Part shown: positions 25,210 to 37,268 of the stretch, piece after piece
Numbering within the stretch: position 1 is the first letter of the stretch
Layout of the letters: every line of letters starts with the position of its first letter
Assembly: GCA_013297675.1 (NCBI GenBank)
Contig: JAAFHZ010000025.1
Coordinates: forward strand, 1 to 42,542
Origin: Synechococcales cyanobacterium bin59.metabat.ball.084
GTDB lineage: Bacteria; Cyanobacteriota; Cyanobacteriia; Cyanobacteriales; Chamaesiphonaceae
DNA: 42,542 nucleotides
Direction of reading: 5' to 3'
Program-made: the position numbers and the translations under genes
Notes under the pieces: generated by a model
What the model was told of the DNA's origin: nothing
The model's input: only the letters and a program-made list of their open reading frames with translations
Database searches by the model: none

Positions 25210-28200
25210 TTATTGGGGTTCGCTGGCATTTAATAATACTGACTGCATTTTGCTTAATGTGGTAATTAATGTTTCCACCTGTTCTGCGGCTTTGAATACG
25301 CCAAGACCTCGGGCGGTGACTTTGCCAGAGGAATATACAAAGCGCGATCGCATACTGTCTGGTAAATTGCCTGCTAATAAATTCCAGGCTGGCTCTGCCA
25401 TGGGTGTTTCTAGCACTACATGCTGCTTGCCATCGGGTTTAATGCGGCTAAAACCGAGCTGCTTGGCAATTTGCTTCAGTTCCACAATTCTAAACAACTG
25501 CTGGGCTGGCTTGGGGATTGCCCCATAGCGATCGACCCATTCCGCCGCGATCGCCACCAGCTCCTGTCGATCGATCGCTGCCGCCACTGCCCGATAGGCG
25601 CTCATCTTTTGATCTAAATCAGTAATATAGTCCGCTGGAATCAGCGCTGTTACATGAAGATCGATCTGGGTATCGTCTACTTGGGGAATCTCTTGGCCGC
25701 GAATCTCTTGGATGGCAGTTTGCAGCATTTCCATATATAGATCAAAGCCGATCGTTTCCATTTGACCAGACTGCTCTGCTCCCAACAAATTCCCCACCCC
25801 TCGAATCTCCATATCGCGCGTAGCTAACTGATAGCCTGAGCCAAGCTGAGCAAATTCTTGGATGGCGCGTAGTCTTTGTCTGGCTTGATCTGTCAACTTT
25901 TCTTCTTTGGGATACAGCAGCCAAGCGTGCGCCTGAATCCCGGCACGGCCTACCCGTCCCCGTAGCTGATAGAGCTGAGATAAACCAAAGCGCTGGGCAT
26001 CTTCAATCAAAATTGTATTTACCCGAGGAATATCTAAACCAGATTCTACGATCGTGGTACAAAGTAACAAATCGGCTTCCCCAGAACCAAAAGCCAGCAT
26101 GGTGGCCTCTAGTTGTCCTTCATCCATTTGACCATGGGCGATCGCGGTACGACAGCTCGGCACTAACTCCCGAATAGTAGCAGCAATTTCTTCGATGCCT
26201 TCAACTCTAGGCACTACATAAAACACCTGTCCACCCCGCTCTAATTCCTGACGAATTGCCGCGCTAATTACTTCGGTTTTGTAGGGAGAAAGATGGGTCT
26301 GAATCGCGCGGCGGGAAGGTGGCGGTGTAGTGATCAAACTCATTTCTCGCACCCCAGACAAAGACATATATAGGGTTCGGGGAATCGGGGTAGCCGAGAG
26401 CGTCAACACATCCACCTGACTCTTCATGGTTTTAATTTTCTCTTTTTGATTTACCCCAAACCGCTGTTCTTCATCGACTACTAATAGCCCCAAATTGCGA
26501 GGTCTAATATCTTTGCTGAGCACCTGATGAGTCCCTACCACTACATCCAGTTCACCGGTAGCTAGACGACGCAGAATATCTTTGCGCTCCTCGGCAGTCC
26601 TAAAACGATTCAAAAGCCCCACATTAACCGGATAAGCTGCAAAACGCTCTAATAAAGTGTGATAGTGCTGCTGAGTTAAAATTGTGGTAGGAGCCAAGAA
26701 AATTACCTGCTTTTGGCCACTAGTTACAGCTTTAAAGATCGCTCGAATCGCTACTTCGGTTTTACCAAAACCTACGTCTCCGCAGATCAACCGATCCATT
26801 GGTCGATCGCTCTCCATATCTCTTTTCACATCTTGGACAGCCTTAATCTGGTCGGGAGTAGGCTGGAACCGGAAAGAATCTTCTAGCTCCTGCTGCCAAG
26901 GAGAGTCGATCGGATAGGCAAATCCCTGATTATCAGCGCGTTCAGCATAGAGCTTCAACAAATCGAAAGCCAGCTTTTTGATCGACTTTTGCACCTTGGC
27001 CTTAGTCTTCGCCCAGGCTTGGCCAGACATTTTATTTAGCTCTGGTCTTTTGGTATCAGTATTCCGAAAACGGGAGAGTACACCCACCTGATCTGCCGCG
27101 ACTCGCAGGATGCCATCGGCATACTGTAGCGTTAAATAATCCCGACTGTCGTCGTCGATCGAAACATTCTCTAACCCCACAAACCGCCCTAAACCATAGT
27201 GACGATGCACCACAAAATCTCCAACTTGGAGCTTATTAGGATCAACTTTTTTGGAGGCAGCCTGGCGTTTTTTGCGCACATAGTTATAGCTAACCAAAGA
27301 CTGCTGACCAAAAAACTCTCGATCGGTTAATACCATCATCCGAAACGTGGGGAGAATGAATCCTTCTAGCTCAGCAATCCCAGAATATTTCACCGCGACC
27401 GTGACATGCTGAGTCTGAAGTTTATCGATCGAACCAAAATCTCTAGGGTTGGGCACAAACTGGGTGGTGCAGTCATGCTCTTGGAGTAACGCCGCCGATC
27501 GACAAGGCTGTGCTGACACCACCCAAGTTGAGTATTTGTTTTGATATTCTCGCAGGCTCTCCCCTATTTTGGCGAACTGGTGAGGCATCACGGGTAAAGG
27601 CCGACTGGCCAGGTTTAAACCCTCACCATCTACCGCAATCTCTGAAAGCTTGAGAAACAGAAATTTCTCATTTAATGCTGCAATAGTTTCTTTAAACGGC
27701 AGATTAGCGCTATGAGCCACACAGCGATCGAAGTCATCCACGGTTAACAGGGTTTGCGCGGGCAAATAATCGGCCAAAGTACAGTTCAAACCATGATCAC
27801 TTAAAGTCGCCCAGTTAGTAGGGGTCAACAGAAGATGATCGATCGCCTCCAGGGATCTTTGCGTAGTGGGATCAAATTCCCGCATTTTTTCTAACTCATC
27901 ACCAAACCATTCCAGCCGGACTGGTAACTCTGCTGCTACCGGAAACAAATCAATAATGTCACCGCGCTGACTCCATTGGCCTTCGCTTTCCACCAAAGGC
28001 ACTCGCTCGTAGCCCAGCCGCACCAGCTCTGCACCGATTTCTCCCAAATCGATTTCTAATTTGGGAGCCAGTTCTAGACAAGTTTGCTGAAATCGATCGA
28101 CCGGCGGTAAATGAGGAGTTAAAGCTGCTGTGGTGCAAACGATCGCCATCGGCTGAATAGCCACCCGAATCGCCGTTAAAGCCTGCATTTGTCCCCAGAC

Positions 28201-28479
28201 CACTTCTGATTCCACATCACTGTGGGCTTCGGGGTAAAAATGCACCTGCGGCCAATTCATTGCTTCGAGCTGGGCTGTCCAGCGACTGGCTTCTTCGTTG
28301 GTGGAAGCCACTACCCACAGATGCTGTTCGGCAACTTGGGCGATCGCGGTGGCCACTAAGCCCCGAGGCAGACGTGCTGCGCCATTTAAGTGCATCGATC
28401 GCTGGTGCTGAAGCTTGCCCAATATTTCATGAGTAAGCTGTGATTGACCTAGGGTGCGGATAAGAGCAGAAAAAGACAT
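25210..28479 (-). CDS. mfd: Transcription-repair coupling factor Mfd
   Basis: Removes RNA polymerase stalled at DNA lesions and recruits UvrA for nucleotide excision repair. 1089 residues, slightly shorter than the E. coli protein. The UvrB-like N-terminal module (~1-430), the RNA-polymerase-interacting domain with [18 protein letters not shown] (~425) and the SF2 translocase follow in order. Walker A is [13 protein letters not shown], the DEEQ motif II is in [30 protein letters not shown] is present, and [10 protein letters not shown] lies late. The C-terminal TRCF domain ([20 protein letters not shown], then DYITD) is complete, so the gene looks intact. Confidence 0.97.
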   Translation of the reverse strand: MSFSALIRTLGQSQLTHEILGKLQHQRSMHLNGAARLPRGLVATAIAQVAEQHLWVVASTNEEASRWTAQLEAMNWPQVHFYPEAHSDVESEVVWGQMQALTAIRVAIQPMAIVCTTAALTPHLPPVDRFQQTCLELAPKLEIDLGEIGAELVRLGYERVPLVESEGQWSQRGDIIDLFPVAAELPVRLEWFGDELEKMREFDPTTQRSLEAIDHLLLTPTNWATLSDHGLNCTLADYLPAQTLLTVDDFDRCVAHSANLPFKETIAALNEKFLFLKLSEIAVDGEGLNLASRPLPVMPHQFAKIGESLREYQNKYSTWVVSAQPCRSAALLQEHDCTTQFVPNPRDFGSIDKLQTQHVTVAVKYSGIAELEGFILPTFRMMVLTDREFFGQQSLVSYNYVRKKRQAASKKVDPNKLQVGDFVVHRHYGLGRFVGLENVSIDDDSRDYLTLQYADGILRVAADQVGVLSRFRNTDTKRPELNKMSGQAWAKTKAKVQKSIKKLAFDLLKLYAERADNQGFAYPIDSPWQQELEDSFRFQPTPDQIKAVQDVKRDMESDRPMDRLICGDVGFGKTEVAIRAIFKAVTSGQKQVIFLAPTTILTQQHYHTLLERFAAYPVNVGLLNRFRTAEERKDILRRLATGELDVVVGTHQVLSKDIRPRNLGLLVVDEEQRFGVNQKEKIKTMKSQVDVLTLSATPIPRTLYMSLSGVREMSLITTPPPSRRAIQTHLSPYKTEVISAAIRQELERGGQVFYVVPRVEGIEEIAATIRELVPSCRTAIAHGQMDEGQLEATMLAFGSGEADLLLCTTIVESGLDIPRVNTILIEDAQRFGLSQLYQLRGRVGRAGIQAHAWLLYPKEEKLTDQARQRLRAIQEFAQLGSGYQLATRDMEIRGVGNLLGAEQSGQMETIGFDLYMEMLQTAIQEIRGQEIPQVDDTQIDLHVTALIPADYITDLDQKMSAYRAVAAAIDRQELVAIAAEWVDRYGAIPKPAQQLFRIVELKQIAKQLGFSRIKPDGKQHVVLETPMAEPAWNLLAGNLPDSMRSRFVYSSGKVTARGLGVFKAAEQVETLITTLSKMQSVLLNASEPQ

Positions 28480-28639
28480 ATAGATGGCTTAGCGACTAGT
28501 TTGCTATTATAGAACGGCTGCGATAGCTTTGCTTGTGTCAAAGGCGATTCTTTGCAGAACGCGCATAGCACGATCGAGAGGGAGAATATATCAAAAATTC
28601 CGCTGAATAGTTTGGGTGAGCGAATTTGATAGTTAATGT

Positions 28640-29542
28640 CTACTCTGGGCGATTGTCTCTTAGCATCAAAGCTGTCAATGCCTCTGCCGGGGTGATTTGG
28701 CCTTGCAAAGCCCGATCGACCATCGTAGTAATTGGTAACTCCACCTGATTTTGCCGAGAAATTTGCATCAATACTTTAGTAGTATTTACGCCTTCGGCGG
28801 TGCCTTCTAACTGCGCCAAAATTTCGGAGAGCGATCGACCTTCGGCCAAACCATAACCCACCTGATAATTGCGACTCAAACTACTACTGCAAGTTGCCAA
28901 CAAATCACCCAAACCCGAAAGCCCATAAAACGTCTCGGGGTTTGCGCCCCAATGAGTGCCGATTCTAACAATTTCTGCTAACCCTCTAGTCAACAAACCA
29001 GCCTTGGCATTGCTGCCTAAACTTAAGCCATCACAGGTGCCAGCCGCGATCGCCATCACATTTTTCACCGTACCGCCCAGCTCAACCCCTAAGGGATCAT
29101 CGTTGGTATAGACCCGAAACTGACTCGAAGAAAATGCTGTTTGAACTTTTTGGGCAGCAGAGTGATCACTACTTGCCACTACTGTAGCTGCCGGTAGCCC
29201 CTGCTGAATTTCTGCCGAAAGATTTGGTCCTGATAATACTACGATCGAATTCTGGGGAAACGCTGCTGCCCAAATTTGCGCAGGGGTCAAATTAGTTGCT
29301 AAATCTAAACCTTTTGTAGTAGTGACAATGATTTGGCCTGGGGTAATAATGTTTTGCAGCCGATCGACCATCTCATTGACCCCGGCCATGGAAACTGCCG
29401 AAATCACCAATTCACTGCCGGTTACGGCCTCTTTTAAAGTCACCGCAGACCGGCGCGACCACACTTGTACCGGTGATCTCACCAAACCAGCCAAGGCATT
29501 ACCCCAAGCACCAGCACCAATAATTGTAGAAGGCAACAACAT
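28640..29542 (-). CDS. gpsA: Glycerol-3-phosphate dehydrogenase [NAD(P)+], cyanobacterial short form
   Basis: Makes glycerol-3-phosphate for glycerolipid synthesis. 300 residues, short for the family but like cyanobacterial GpsA. The Rossmann motif GAGAWGNALAGL is at the N-terminus. LSGPNLSAEIQQGLP, LGGTVKNVMAIAAGTCDGL (the catalytic Lys region), SNAKAGLLTRGLAEI, and GLSGLGDLLATCSS are all present. lipA lies immediately upstream on the same strand with two bases between, so the two are probably co-transcribed. Confidence 0.94.
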   Translation of the reverse strand: MLLPSTIIGAGAWGNALAGLVRSPVQVWSRRSAVTLKEAVTGSELVISAVSMAGVNEMVDRLQNIITPGQIIVTTTKGLDLATNLTPAQIWAAAFPQNSIVVLSGPNLSAEIQQGLPAATVVASSDHSAAQKVQTAFSSSQFRVYTNDDPLGVELGGTVKNVMAIAAGTCDGLSLGSNAKAGLLTRGLAEIVRIGTHWGANPETFYGLSGLGDLLATCSSSLSRNYQVGYGLAEGRSLSEILAQLEGTAEGVNTTKVLMQISRQNQVELPITTMVDRALQGQITPAEALTALMLRDNRPE

Positions 29543-29544
29543 AT

Positions 29545-30426
29545 CTAATGAAGATTTTGGCGGGGATTTTTTACCATTAGTTCTCGCACTTGCTCTGCGT
29601 GATAAGAGCTGCGAGTTAGGGGTGAAGAGACAACCTGCAAAAAGCCGATCGACTCGCCAAATTCTTTCCAGCTAGCAAATCTCTCAGGAGTGACAAATTC
29701 TACGAGCTGCAAATGCTGAGGTGAAGGCTGCAAATATTGACCAATGGTTAAAATATCGCAGTGCGCCGCTCGCAAATCTTCCATGGTTTGGCGCACTTCA
29801 GCATCCGATTCGCCTAAGCCCACCATAATGCCCGACTTAGTGTAAACCTTGGGAGCTAGCTGGCGGGTTTTGCTGATTACTTCTAGACTGCGTAGATAGC
29901 TACCTTGGGGGCGCACTTTGCGATACAGCCTTGGCACTGTTTCAGTATTGTGATTCAACACTTCTGGCTCTGCCCGCAAAATAACTTCTAAGGCTGCCCA
30001 GTTACCACAGAGATCGGGAATCAAAACTTCGATCGTGGTCTTGGGTGACAGGGCACGCACCGCACCAATACAGCGCAGAAACTGCATTGCCCCACCGTCT
30101 TCTAGATCATCTCGGTTAACTGAGGTGATCACCACATGATTGAGTTTTAATCTTTGTACTGCTAAGGCCAACTGATGAGGCTCGGCTGGGTCTAGCTCTG
30201 GGGGCTTTTTGTTGAAATCGATGTCACAGTAAGGGCAAGCCCGCGTACAGCCCGGACCCATAATTAAAAAAGTGGCGGTGCCTGCTTGAAAACATTCACC
30301 AATATTGGGACAAGAAGCCTCTTCACAGACCGTATTCAGATGCAGGTCGCGGAGAATATCTTTGACTTTGCCCACCCGCTCCATTTGGGGCGCTTTCACC
30401 CGCAGCCATTCTGGTTTGACGGTCAT
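29545..30426 (-). CDS. lipA: Lipoyl synthase
   Basis: Radical-SAM enzyme that inserts two sulfurs into octanoyl chains to make lipoyl cofactors for GcvH and 2-oxoacid dehydrogenases. 293 residues from the ATG at 30426 (the frame is open to 30480 without family sequence). The auxiliary cluster motif [12 protein letters not shown] uses Cys34, 39 and 45; the radical-SAM motif CTRACPYC uses Cys60, 64 and 67. The C-terminal RSSYHAE, with its conserved serine, is present. It makes the cofactor that gcvP (elsewhere in this window) works with. Confidence 0.96.
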   Translation of the reverse strand: MTVKPEWLRVKAPQMERVGKVKDILRDLHLNTVCEEASCPNIGECFQAGTATFLIMGPGCTRACPYCDIDFNKKPPELDPAEPHQLALAVQRLKLNHVVITSVNRDDLEDGGAMQFLRCIGAVRALSPKTTIEVLIPDLCGNWAALEVILRAEPEVLNHNTETVPRLYRKVRPQGSYLRSLEVISKTRQLAPKVYTKSGIMVGLGESDAEVRQTMEDLRAAHCDILTIGQYLQPSPQHLQLVEFVTPERFASWKEFGESIGFLQVVSSPLTRSSYHAEQVRELMVKNPRQNLH

Positions 30427-30501
30427 AATGAGTTTTAGGGAGCAATGATAAAGGTTAGGATTGGGATGTAGTTTTCCCAACAGGTTGAGGAAGATAGCGC
30501 G

Positions 30502-31775
<1,274 letters not shown>

Positions 31776-31835
31776 TCATCTTGAATGTAAGAGTTGAATG
31801 TAAGGGCGTTGACAAAATCAGCAAACTACTCAAGC

Positions 31836-33251
31836 CTATTTTATTAAAATCACCCCTGCAATGATTAGGCCAGCAGCCACATACCTAATTGGACTAGTGG
31901 CATCACCAAAAAAAGATATGCCAATTAAAAATGTCCCAGCGGCACCCATTCCCGTCCACACAGCGTATGATGTGCCGAGTGGAATTTCTTTCTGGGCGTA
32001 CCACAATAAACTAGCACTACAAACAAAGCATATGAAGGCAATAGCGATGCCAAGAACTGTTTTATCAGGTTGCTGGGAAATCTTCATACCCACTGGCCAG
32101 CCAGTTTCCGCAATCCCGGCTAAGACTAAGGCGATCCAAGCTGTACTCATTGTTTTATTTTTAGGTATATTTTTATCTGTTGGTAATAAGTCTGGTAAAG
32201 CTGTAATATCAGCAATAATTTTGTCGCAGCCGATTTGGCTTAAAAGTTGCTGCTTGTATTCTAGATCCATCCCAAAGCCAGTAAGAACACCGATCGAGTG
32301 ACAACCTGCGGCTTTTGCCGCCACCACATCACTGGCGGCATCCCCAATATAGGCGACCCGAGGATGAGATTTCTTAGCCATTTTTATTAACTTGGTATTT
32401 TCGACTTGGGGGTAAATTGCTTTCAAGACGATAAAAGGGTGAGGCTTACCTAAGCGAATATCTGATGATTTCTCTGCCGTGATCACTTCGTCATAGGTCA
32501 CAATTCGATCGGCTGCAAAGTATTCAATTAACTCTAACTTAGTCAGAGTTGGGATAGTTTCATTGCGCGGACGACCAGTTGCGACCGCTAGCTGATAACT
32601 CTGAGCTAACTGTGCTAATGTTTGACGAATTTCAGCTACCGGCAGCACCGTTTCATCATCGGGTAGTTGATATGCTTTACGTCCTTCATACCAATCCTGA
32701 AAATTGTCATAGCACAACTGCCATAGGGGGCTATCAGTAAGAAATATATTTAGGCTTTGACCAATAACTTTTTCGGCAAAAACTGGCACGTATTCTTGAA
32801 CGGCAGTACCCTTGAGATTAATTGACTCCTTCCAAAAATCTTGAATGATGTACTCAGTGATCAATAGATCTATATTTTTACTTTCACTAAAATGACTGAG
32901 CAATTGCAACTGCTCATATATATTACAACTGTTTAAAGTAGATAAAGATGCGCGACTTAGCTGATTGGCAATTCCAATAATGTGTAAAGAAACCACAAAA
33001 AAAGTTAAATCCCAATTGGAGTTTACCGCTCGATTTTTTAACTCGGCAATAAATGCCGTACTAATTAATGCTTCACCATTTTCCAAAACCAGATCTGGAT
33101 TGGTCAGAGTGATCTTGAAATATTCTGACAAGCCGATATAATCACTGCGGCAAAGTATCTCCCACACAGTTAGGCGGGCAGTGTTCCAATATTTTTGCTC
33201 ACTGGTAATTACACCATCAAGGTCAAATATGAGTAGTTCCAGATCTTTCAT
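31836..33251 (-). CDS. Fusion of a HAD-type phosphatase and a Gdx/SugE-type SMR exporter
   Basis: 471 residues. Residues ~1-365 are a haloacid dehalogenase (phosphatase-like) domain. It starts LIFDLDGVIT with Asp10 and Asp12, has a long helical cap, the motif-II region QLAVATGRPRNET, Lys in RLGKPHPF, and motif IV IGDAASDVVAAKAAG. Residues 368-471 are a complete four-helix SMR transporter: IALVLAGIAETGWPVG with the central Glu, then PLGTSYAVWTGMGAAGTFLI, the signature of the SugE/Gdx branch. Gdx proteins export guanidinium. The SMR part begins with its own Met (32150) but lacks a ribosome binding site there, which favours one fused protein. Either a fusion or two genes merged by stop loss. The gene follows gatB on the same strand. 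Confidence 0.85.
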   Translation of the reverse strand: MKDLELLIFDLDGVITSEQKYWNTARLTVWEILCRSDYIGLSEYFKITLTNPDLVLENGEALISTAFIAELKNRAVNSNWDLTFFVVSLHIIGIANQLSRASLSTLNSCNIYEQLQLLSHFSESKNIDLLITEYIIQDFWKESINLKGTAVQEYVPVFAEKVIGQSLNIFLTDSPLWQLCYDNFQDWYEGRKAYQLPDDETVLPVAEIRQTLAQLAQSYQLAVATGRPRNETIPTLTKLELIEYFAADRIVTYDEVITAEKSSDIRLGKPHPFIVLKAIYPQVENTKLIKMAKKSHPRVAYIGDAASDVVAAKAAGCHSIGVLTGFGMDLEYKQQLLSQIGCDKIIADITALPDLLPTDKNIPKNKTMSTAWIALVLAGIAETGWPVGMKISQQPDKTVLGIAIAFICFVCSASLLWYAQKEIPLGTSYAVWTGMGAAGTFLIGISFFGDATSPIRYVAAGLIIAGVILIK

Positions 33252-33296
33252 GGGTTTAAGATATCAAACTGAATAACTTGACTTGTTCAAGAACTA

Positions 33297-33348
33297 GGGA
33301 TTACTTTGCTGATATCCATGCTCTAGAGAGGGTAAATATAGTAATCCC
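33297..33348. repeat. Inverted repeat between gatB and the HAD-SMR gene
   Basis: GGGATTACT (33297-33305) and AGTAATCCC (33340-33348) are a perfect 9-bp inverted repeat with a 34-base interior that includes the palindrome CTCTAGAG. It lies between the gatB stop and the HAD-SMR start. It may be a gatB terminator-like structure, an operator or an RNA element of the fusion gene. No known riboswitch consensus was recognised. Confidence 0.45.
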
Positions 33349-33354
33349 AAATTT

Positions 33355-34839
33355 TCAACCTTTCAACCTCTCCGCCAAAATTTGATTGGTGAGCTTTGGC
33401 TCAGCCCGACCACCAGACTGCTTCATCACTTGGCCCACAAAGAAGCCTAGCAATTTGGTCTTACCGCCCCGATACTGCTCTAGCTCTGTGGGGTTCGCAG
33501 CGATAATCTCGTCAATTAATTGACCGATCGCCGCTGGGTCAGATAATGAAGTCATCCCTTTGCTTTCCACCAGAGCTTGTACCGAGCCACCTTTTTCTAA
33601 TAGCTCCGGTAAAATTTCCTTGGCGATTTTGCCATTAATTGTTCCCTTGCCAATCAAACCGACCAATTCAGCCAGATTGTCGGGCTGAAAGGGAATATCG
33701 GTAATGCTGATTTTTTGAGTCTTGAGGTGAGAAGTGATATCTCCCATGACCCAGTTGGCAGCCTGTTTGGCATCAGCGCCCGCTTGGATCGAATGCTCCA
33801 AATACAGCGCCACATCCCGATCGTCTGTTAACACCCGCGCATCGTAAGGCGAAAGGCCATACTCGGTTTCATAGCGCAATCGCTTTTGGGCAGGCAGCTC
33901 GGGCAAGCTGCCTTTCCAAGCAGTCAACCGTTCATCACCTACCACGATCGCGGTTAAATCTGGCTCGGGGAAATAGCGATAATCGCTGGCTCCTTCTTTT
34001 GTCCGCATACTAATAGTGCGCTGGGTGCCTTCTTCCCACAGGCGGGTTTCTTGTAAGATAGTTTCACCTGCTTCTACCGCTGCAATCTGCCGCTCAATTT
34101 CGTAATCGATCGCCTTGGCAATGGCGCTAAAGGAGTTCATATTTTTGATCTCCACCTTCACCCCAAATTCTTCGCGTCCTACCGGGCGCACCGAAATATT
34201 TACGTCACAGCGCAGAGAACCTTCTTGCATGTTACCGTCGCCCACACCCAGATAACGAATGATCCGGCGCAGCTCTTGAGCATATTCGGCGGCCTCTAGG
34301 CCACTGCGCAGATCTGGCTCCGAGACGATTTCGACCAAGGGTACACCGGTACGGTTGTAGTCTACCAACGAATAAGTGGAGCCAGCTAACCGATCGCTCC
34401 CGGCATGTACCAATTTGCCAGCATCTTCTTCCATGTGCAGGCGAGTGATGCCGATGCGTTTACGCACGGGTTGGCCTGCTTCATCTAAAGGAGCAATTTC
34501 TAGCCAGCCATGCTCACCGATCGGCAGGTCAGACTGGGTAATTTGGTAATTCTTGGGTAGGTCAGGATAAAAGTACTGCTTGCGATCGAACTTGCTGTAA
34601 GGTGCAATGGTGGCATTTAAGGCTAGACCGGCTTTGACGGCAAATTCTAAGACTTTTTCGTTGAGTACTGGCAACACTCCCGGCATCCCCAAGCAGATCG
34701 GACAGACGTTGTGGTTGGGGTTCTGGCCAAATTCGGTGGAGCAGTTGCAGAATATTTTGGTGGCGGTGCTTAGTTGGCAATGGGTTTCGAGTCCGATGAC
34801 TGCCTCGTATTTGGTGCCGCTAGGAGATGCTGTGACCAT
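33355..34839 (-). CDS. gatB: Aspartyl/glutamyl-tRNA(Asn/Gln) amidotransferase subunit B
   Basis: Converts misacylated Glu-tRNA(Gln) (and Asp-tRNA(Asn)) to the amide form, together with GatA and GatC. 494 residues, normal. The N-terminal catalytic core begins [15 protein letters not shown] and has [20 protein letters not shown] with the cysteines of a zinc site. [33 protein letters not shown] and [18 protein letters not shown] are hallmark stretches. The C-terminal helical YqeY-like domain ends [16 protein letters not shown]. gatA and gatC are not here. Confidence 0.97.
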   Translation of the reverse strand: MVTASPSGTKYEAVIGLETHCQLSTATKIFCNCSTEFGQNPNHNVCPICLGMPGVLPVLNEKVLEFAVKAGLALNATIAPYSKFDRKQYFYPDLPKNYQITQSDLPIGEHGWLEIAPLDEAGQPVRKRIGITRLHMEEDAGKLVHAGSDRLAGSTYSLVDYNRTGVPLVEIVSEPDLRSGLEAAEYAQELRRIIRYLGVGDGNMQEGSLRCDVNISVRPVGREEFGVKVEIKNMNSFSAIAKAIDYEIERQIAAVEAGETILQETRLWEEGTQRTISMRTKEGASDYRYFPEPDLTAIVVGDERLTAWKGSLPELPAQKRLRYETEYGLSPYDARVLTDDRDVALYLEHSIQAGADAKQAANWVMGDITSHLKTQKISITDIPFQPDNLAELVGLIGKGTINGKIAKEILPELLEKGGSVQALVESKGMTSLSDPAAIGQLIDEIIAANPTELEQYRGGKTKLLGFFVGQVMKQSGGRAEPKLTNQILAERLKG

Positions 34840-34962
34840 GTTAGAACACGCTGGAGAAACTGAAACCTCAGTATAGTCGATCGGAGATCTTGCGGCATTC
34901 TAAAAAGTTGATACAATTGCTGATGCCGCTGATTCAGTGGCTATTCAATCCAGCGATTCGCC

Positions 34963-36630
34963 ATGAATATCAATGCCGCCATCATCGATCAAAGACTTAA
35001 TGCTCTGCAACAACAGATCGCTGATCAGGCCAAAGCAGAATTGAATATTAATCCAGGGGAGAAACTAAAGGCTTTATCTTTTGTCTACTTGGCTGTCAAA
35101 ACAGTCCTAGACCTATCTGATGATGAAGTTTTTGATTGTTTGACCGAGGGAGGACAAGATTTTGGTGTGGATGCGATTCATTTCACCGAAGAGCAAGATG
35201 CTGAATTCACTGTTACTATTTTTCAGGGTAAGTACAAGGGCAACCTTAGCGGTGAAGCTAATTTCCCAGAAAGCGGGGTGCAGGCTCTCATCAATGCTAT
35301 TCGATACCTTTTTGACCCTAGTACAGTTTTAGATAACATTAACCATCGACTCAGTATCAAAGTCGAAGAAATTCGTTCTTTAATTCGAGATGGCTATATT
35401 CCACAGATTAGAGCGATCGCTTGCAACAATGGTCAGAAATGGAATGCGGCGGCAGAGGAAGTAATTACTGCTGCGCGCTTTGGCGATCAGGTTAGTTGGG
35501 AATACGTCAACCATGACCAACTGATTGCTATGTTGCAGGCTACCAAATCGGTAGATGACACTCTGCAACTTACTGGAGCAGCCATTGTAGAAGATTTGAA
35601 TTTTAGTCGGGTGATGGTGGCACGCATTGCAGCCACTGAGATTGCGGCTTTGATCGATCGACATGGAGAAAGATTGTTAGAACGCAATATTCGGCGTTAT
35701 TTGGGACTCAAAGGTAATCGGGTCAATGAATCTATTCGAGATACCTTGCAGGGAGAGCAGGCTAGCAATTTTTATTTCTACAACAATGGCATCATTCTCA
35801 CCTGTCAGAAATTCTCTTATAATGCCCTGCAAAATAGTAACTACCAAGTCAAAGTAGAAAACCTCCAGATTATCAATGGTGGTCAAACTTGCCTGACAAT
35901 CGCTAAAACATTAAGGCAACCAAGCTTATTTAGTAGATTATTTAGTAATGATGCCTATGTATTAATTCGGATTTATGAACTACCCAGTGATAACGACGAA
36001 TTTGTCCAGCAAATAACCTATGCCACTAACAGTCAAAACCCGGTAGACCTCAAGGACTTGCGATCAAATGATGATTTGCAGAGACGTTTAGAAATCGATA
36101 TTGCCCAATTAGGCTTTAACTATCGACGTAAAAAAACAGATTCTACTCTCAAGCCTACCGATATTTCTTCTGGGATAGCTGCAGAGTCTGTTTTAGCTGT
36201 CTGGAAGCGTAAACCACATCAAGCCAGGTTTATGCGCAATCAACATTTTGGTAAGCTATATGATGCGATCTTTACTAATGACCTTAGTGGTACCCAAACA
36301 ATCATTGCTACTTTATTGTACCGAATCCCAACAAACAAAAGACGGGCAGCATTGCCTAGCAGTCATATTTTTGTTCCTTATGCAGCTTGTTTTATTGCCA
36401 TGCAAATGGGCAAATATTTATTGGCAGACCTGGGATGCAATATTGCTGATTTGACTCACCAGAATTTTGCTCAGGCTAAAGATCTGGTGGCAGAACGAGG
36501 CGATGAATATTTCGATCGAGGGGTTCAAGATATTCAAGTTGCTCTCCAAGAGCTATATGGATCATCCAAGATTTCCTTACAACAATTGGCAGCAACCTTT
36601 CGCCGAGGCGATTTACTAGAAAAACTATAA
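34963..36630 (+). CDS. AIPR-family putative phage-defence protein with a nuclease-like N-terminus
   Basis: 555 residues. The central and C-terminal part matches the AIPR (abortive infection phage resistance) family: LERNIRRYLGLKGNRVNES, then FYFYNNGIILTC, VENLQIINGGQT and VDLKDLRSNDDLQRRLE. The N-terminal ~100 residues look like a PD-(D/E)xK nuclease: EGGQDFGVDAIHF with Asp70, then a strand and VTIFQGKYKG, where Gln88-Gly-Lys90 is the QxK form seen in Mrr-type enzymes. AIPR proteins have been linked to phage resistance, sometimes within restriction islands. A methyltransferase gene follows after only five bases. The ATG at 34963 is the first in frame; the ribosome binding site is weak. Confidence 0.85.
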   Translation: MNINAAIIDQRLNALQQQIADQAKAELNINPGEKLKALSFVYLAVKTVLDLSDDEVFDCLTEGGQDFGVDAIHFTEEQDAEFTVTIFQGKYKGNLSGEANFPESGVQALINAIRYLFDPSTVLDNINHRLSIKVEEIRSLIRDGYIPQIRAIACNNGQKWNAAAEEVITAARFGDQVSWEYVNHDQLIAMLQATKSVDDTLQLTGAAIVEDLNFSRVMVARIAATEIAALIDRHGERLLERNIRRYLGLKGNRVNESIRDTLQGEQASNFYFYNNGIILTCQKFSYNALQNSNYQVKVENLQIINGGQTCLTIAKTLRQPSLFSRLFSNDAYVLIRIYELPSDNDEFVQQITYATNSQNPVDLKDLRSNDDLQRRLEIDIAQLGFNYRRKKTDSTLKPTDISSGIAAESVLAVWKRKPHQARFMRNQHFGKLYDAIFTNDLSGTQTIIATLLYRIPTNKRRAALPSSHIFVPYAACFIAMQMGKYLLADLGCNIADLTHQNFAQAKDLVAERGDEYFDRGVQDIQVALQELYGSSKISLQQLAATFRRGDLLEKL

Positions 36631-36635
36631 AAATC

Positions 36636-37259
36636 ATGGAACAACACGAAAAAATCACGATCGCCGAATATCAGCTCACCGCTGAATCTTTTCGGGAAGG
36701 CACCTGGGATCATGATGTCTCTCAAAACCGCGCGGCTCTGATTGCCGCATTGCCCAATACTCCCGGCAAAATCCTAGACTTGGGCTGTGGCCCCGGTCGG
36801 GACTTGGTGGCTTTTCAGGAACTGGGACACGCTGTGACCGGCTTAGATGCCACACCAGCTTTTGTAGAGATGGCTAAAGCAGCAGCTAATTGTCCAGTTC
36901 TGGAGCAAAGCTTTCTCAGCCTCGATTTACCCGCCAATTACTTTGATGGCATTTTTGCCAATGCTTCGCTGATTCATGTGCCTAGCCATGAAATGCTGCG
37001 AGTCTTAAAAGATTTACAGAAATCGTTGGTCGATCGAGGTACCCTAGTTATGTCGATGGTGCGCGGCAGCTATGAGGGCTTCTCCGATCGACCTACCGGC
37101 TCTCGCTATGTTGCTGGCTGGGAATATGCGACTTTATCGCCCCACCTATTAGCTGCCGGGTTCCAGATTTTAAATCATTACTATCGACCACCCGGAATGC
37201 CGATCGCTCAACAATCTTGGTTAGTAATAGTTGCCTTGAAACAGCAAACCAAAGCTTAA
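36636..37259 (+). CDS. SAM-dependent methyltransferase (class I), small-molecule type
   Basis: 207 residues. SAM-binding motif I is ILDLGCGPGRDLVAF (~46-60), the acidic residue after strand 2 is in VTGLDATPAFVEMA, and motif IV is YFDGIFANASLIHVP. It resembles the small ubiE/TehB-like methyltransferases, not a DNA methyltransferase (no NPPY or similar). It lies five bases after the AIPR gene, in the same direction, so it is translationally linked. It could be a housekeeping gene placed downstream or a true partner; the substrate is unknown. Fine tuning of the start is not needed, as the ATG is the first possible. Confidence 0.85.
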   Translation: MEQHEKITIAEYQLTAESFREGTWDHDVSQNRAALIAALPNTPGKILDLGCGPGRDLVAFQELGHAVTGLDATPAFVEMAKAAANCPVLEQSFLSLDLPANYFDGIFANASLIHVPSHEMLRVLKDLQKSLVDRGTLVMSMVRGSYEGFSDRPTGSRYVAGWEYATLSPHLLAAGFQILNHYYRPPGMPIAQQSWLVIVALKQQTKA

Positions 37260-37268
37260 ATTGTGAAT

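Noticed and set aside
31861-32301. 146-codon plus-strand ORF within the HAD-SMR gene
   Set aside because: It is antisense to the SMR part, which has clear family signatures.
33252-33354. Guanidine riboswitch before the HAD-Gdx fusion
   Set aside because: No ykkC-type core or paired ACGR hairpin loops were seen; only a plain inverted repeat is reported.
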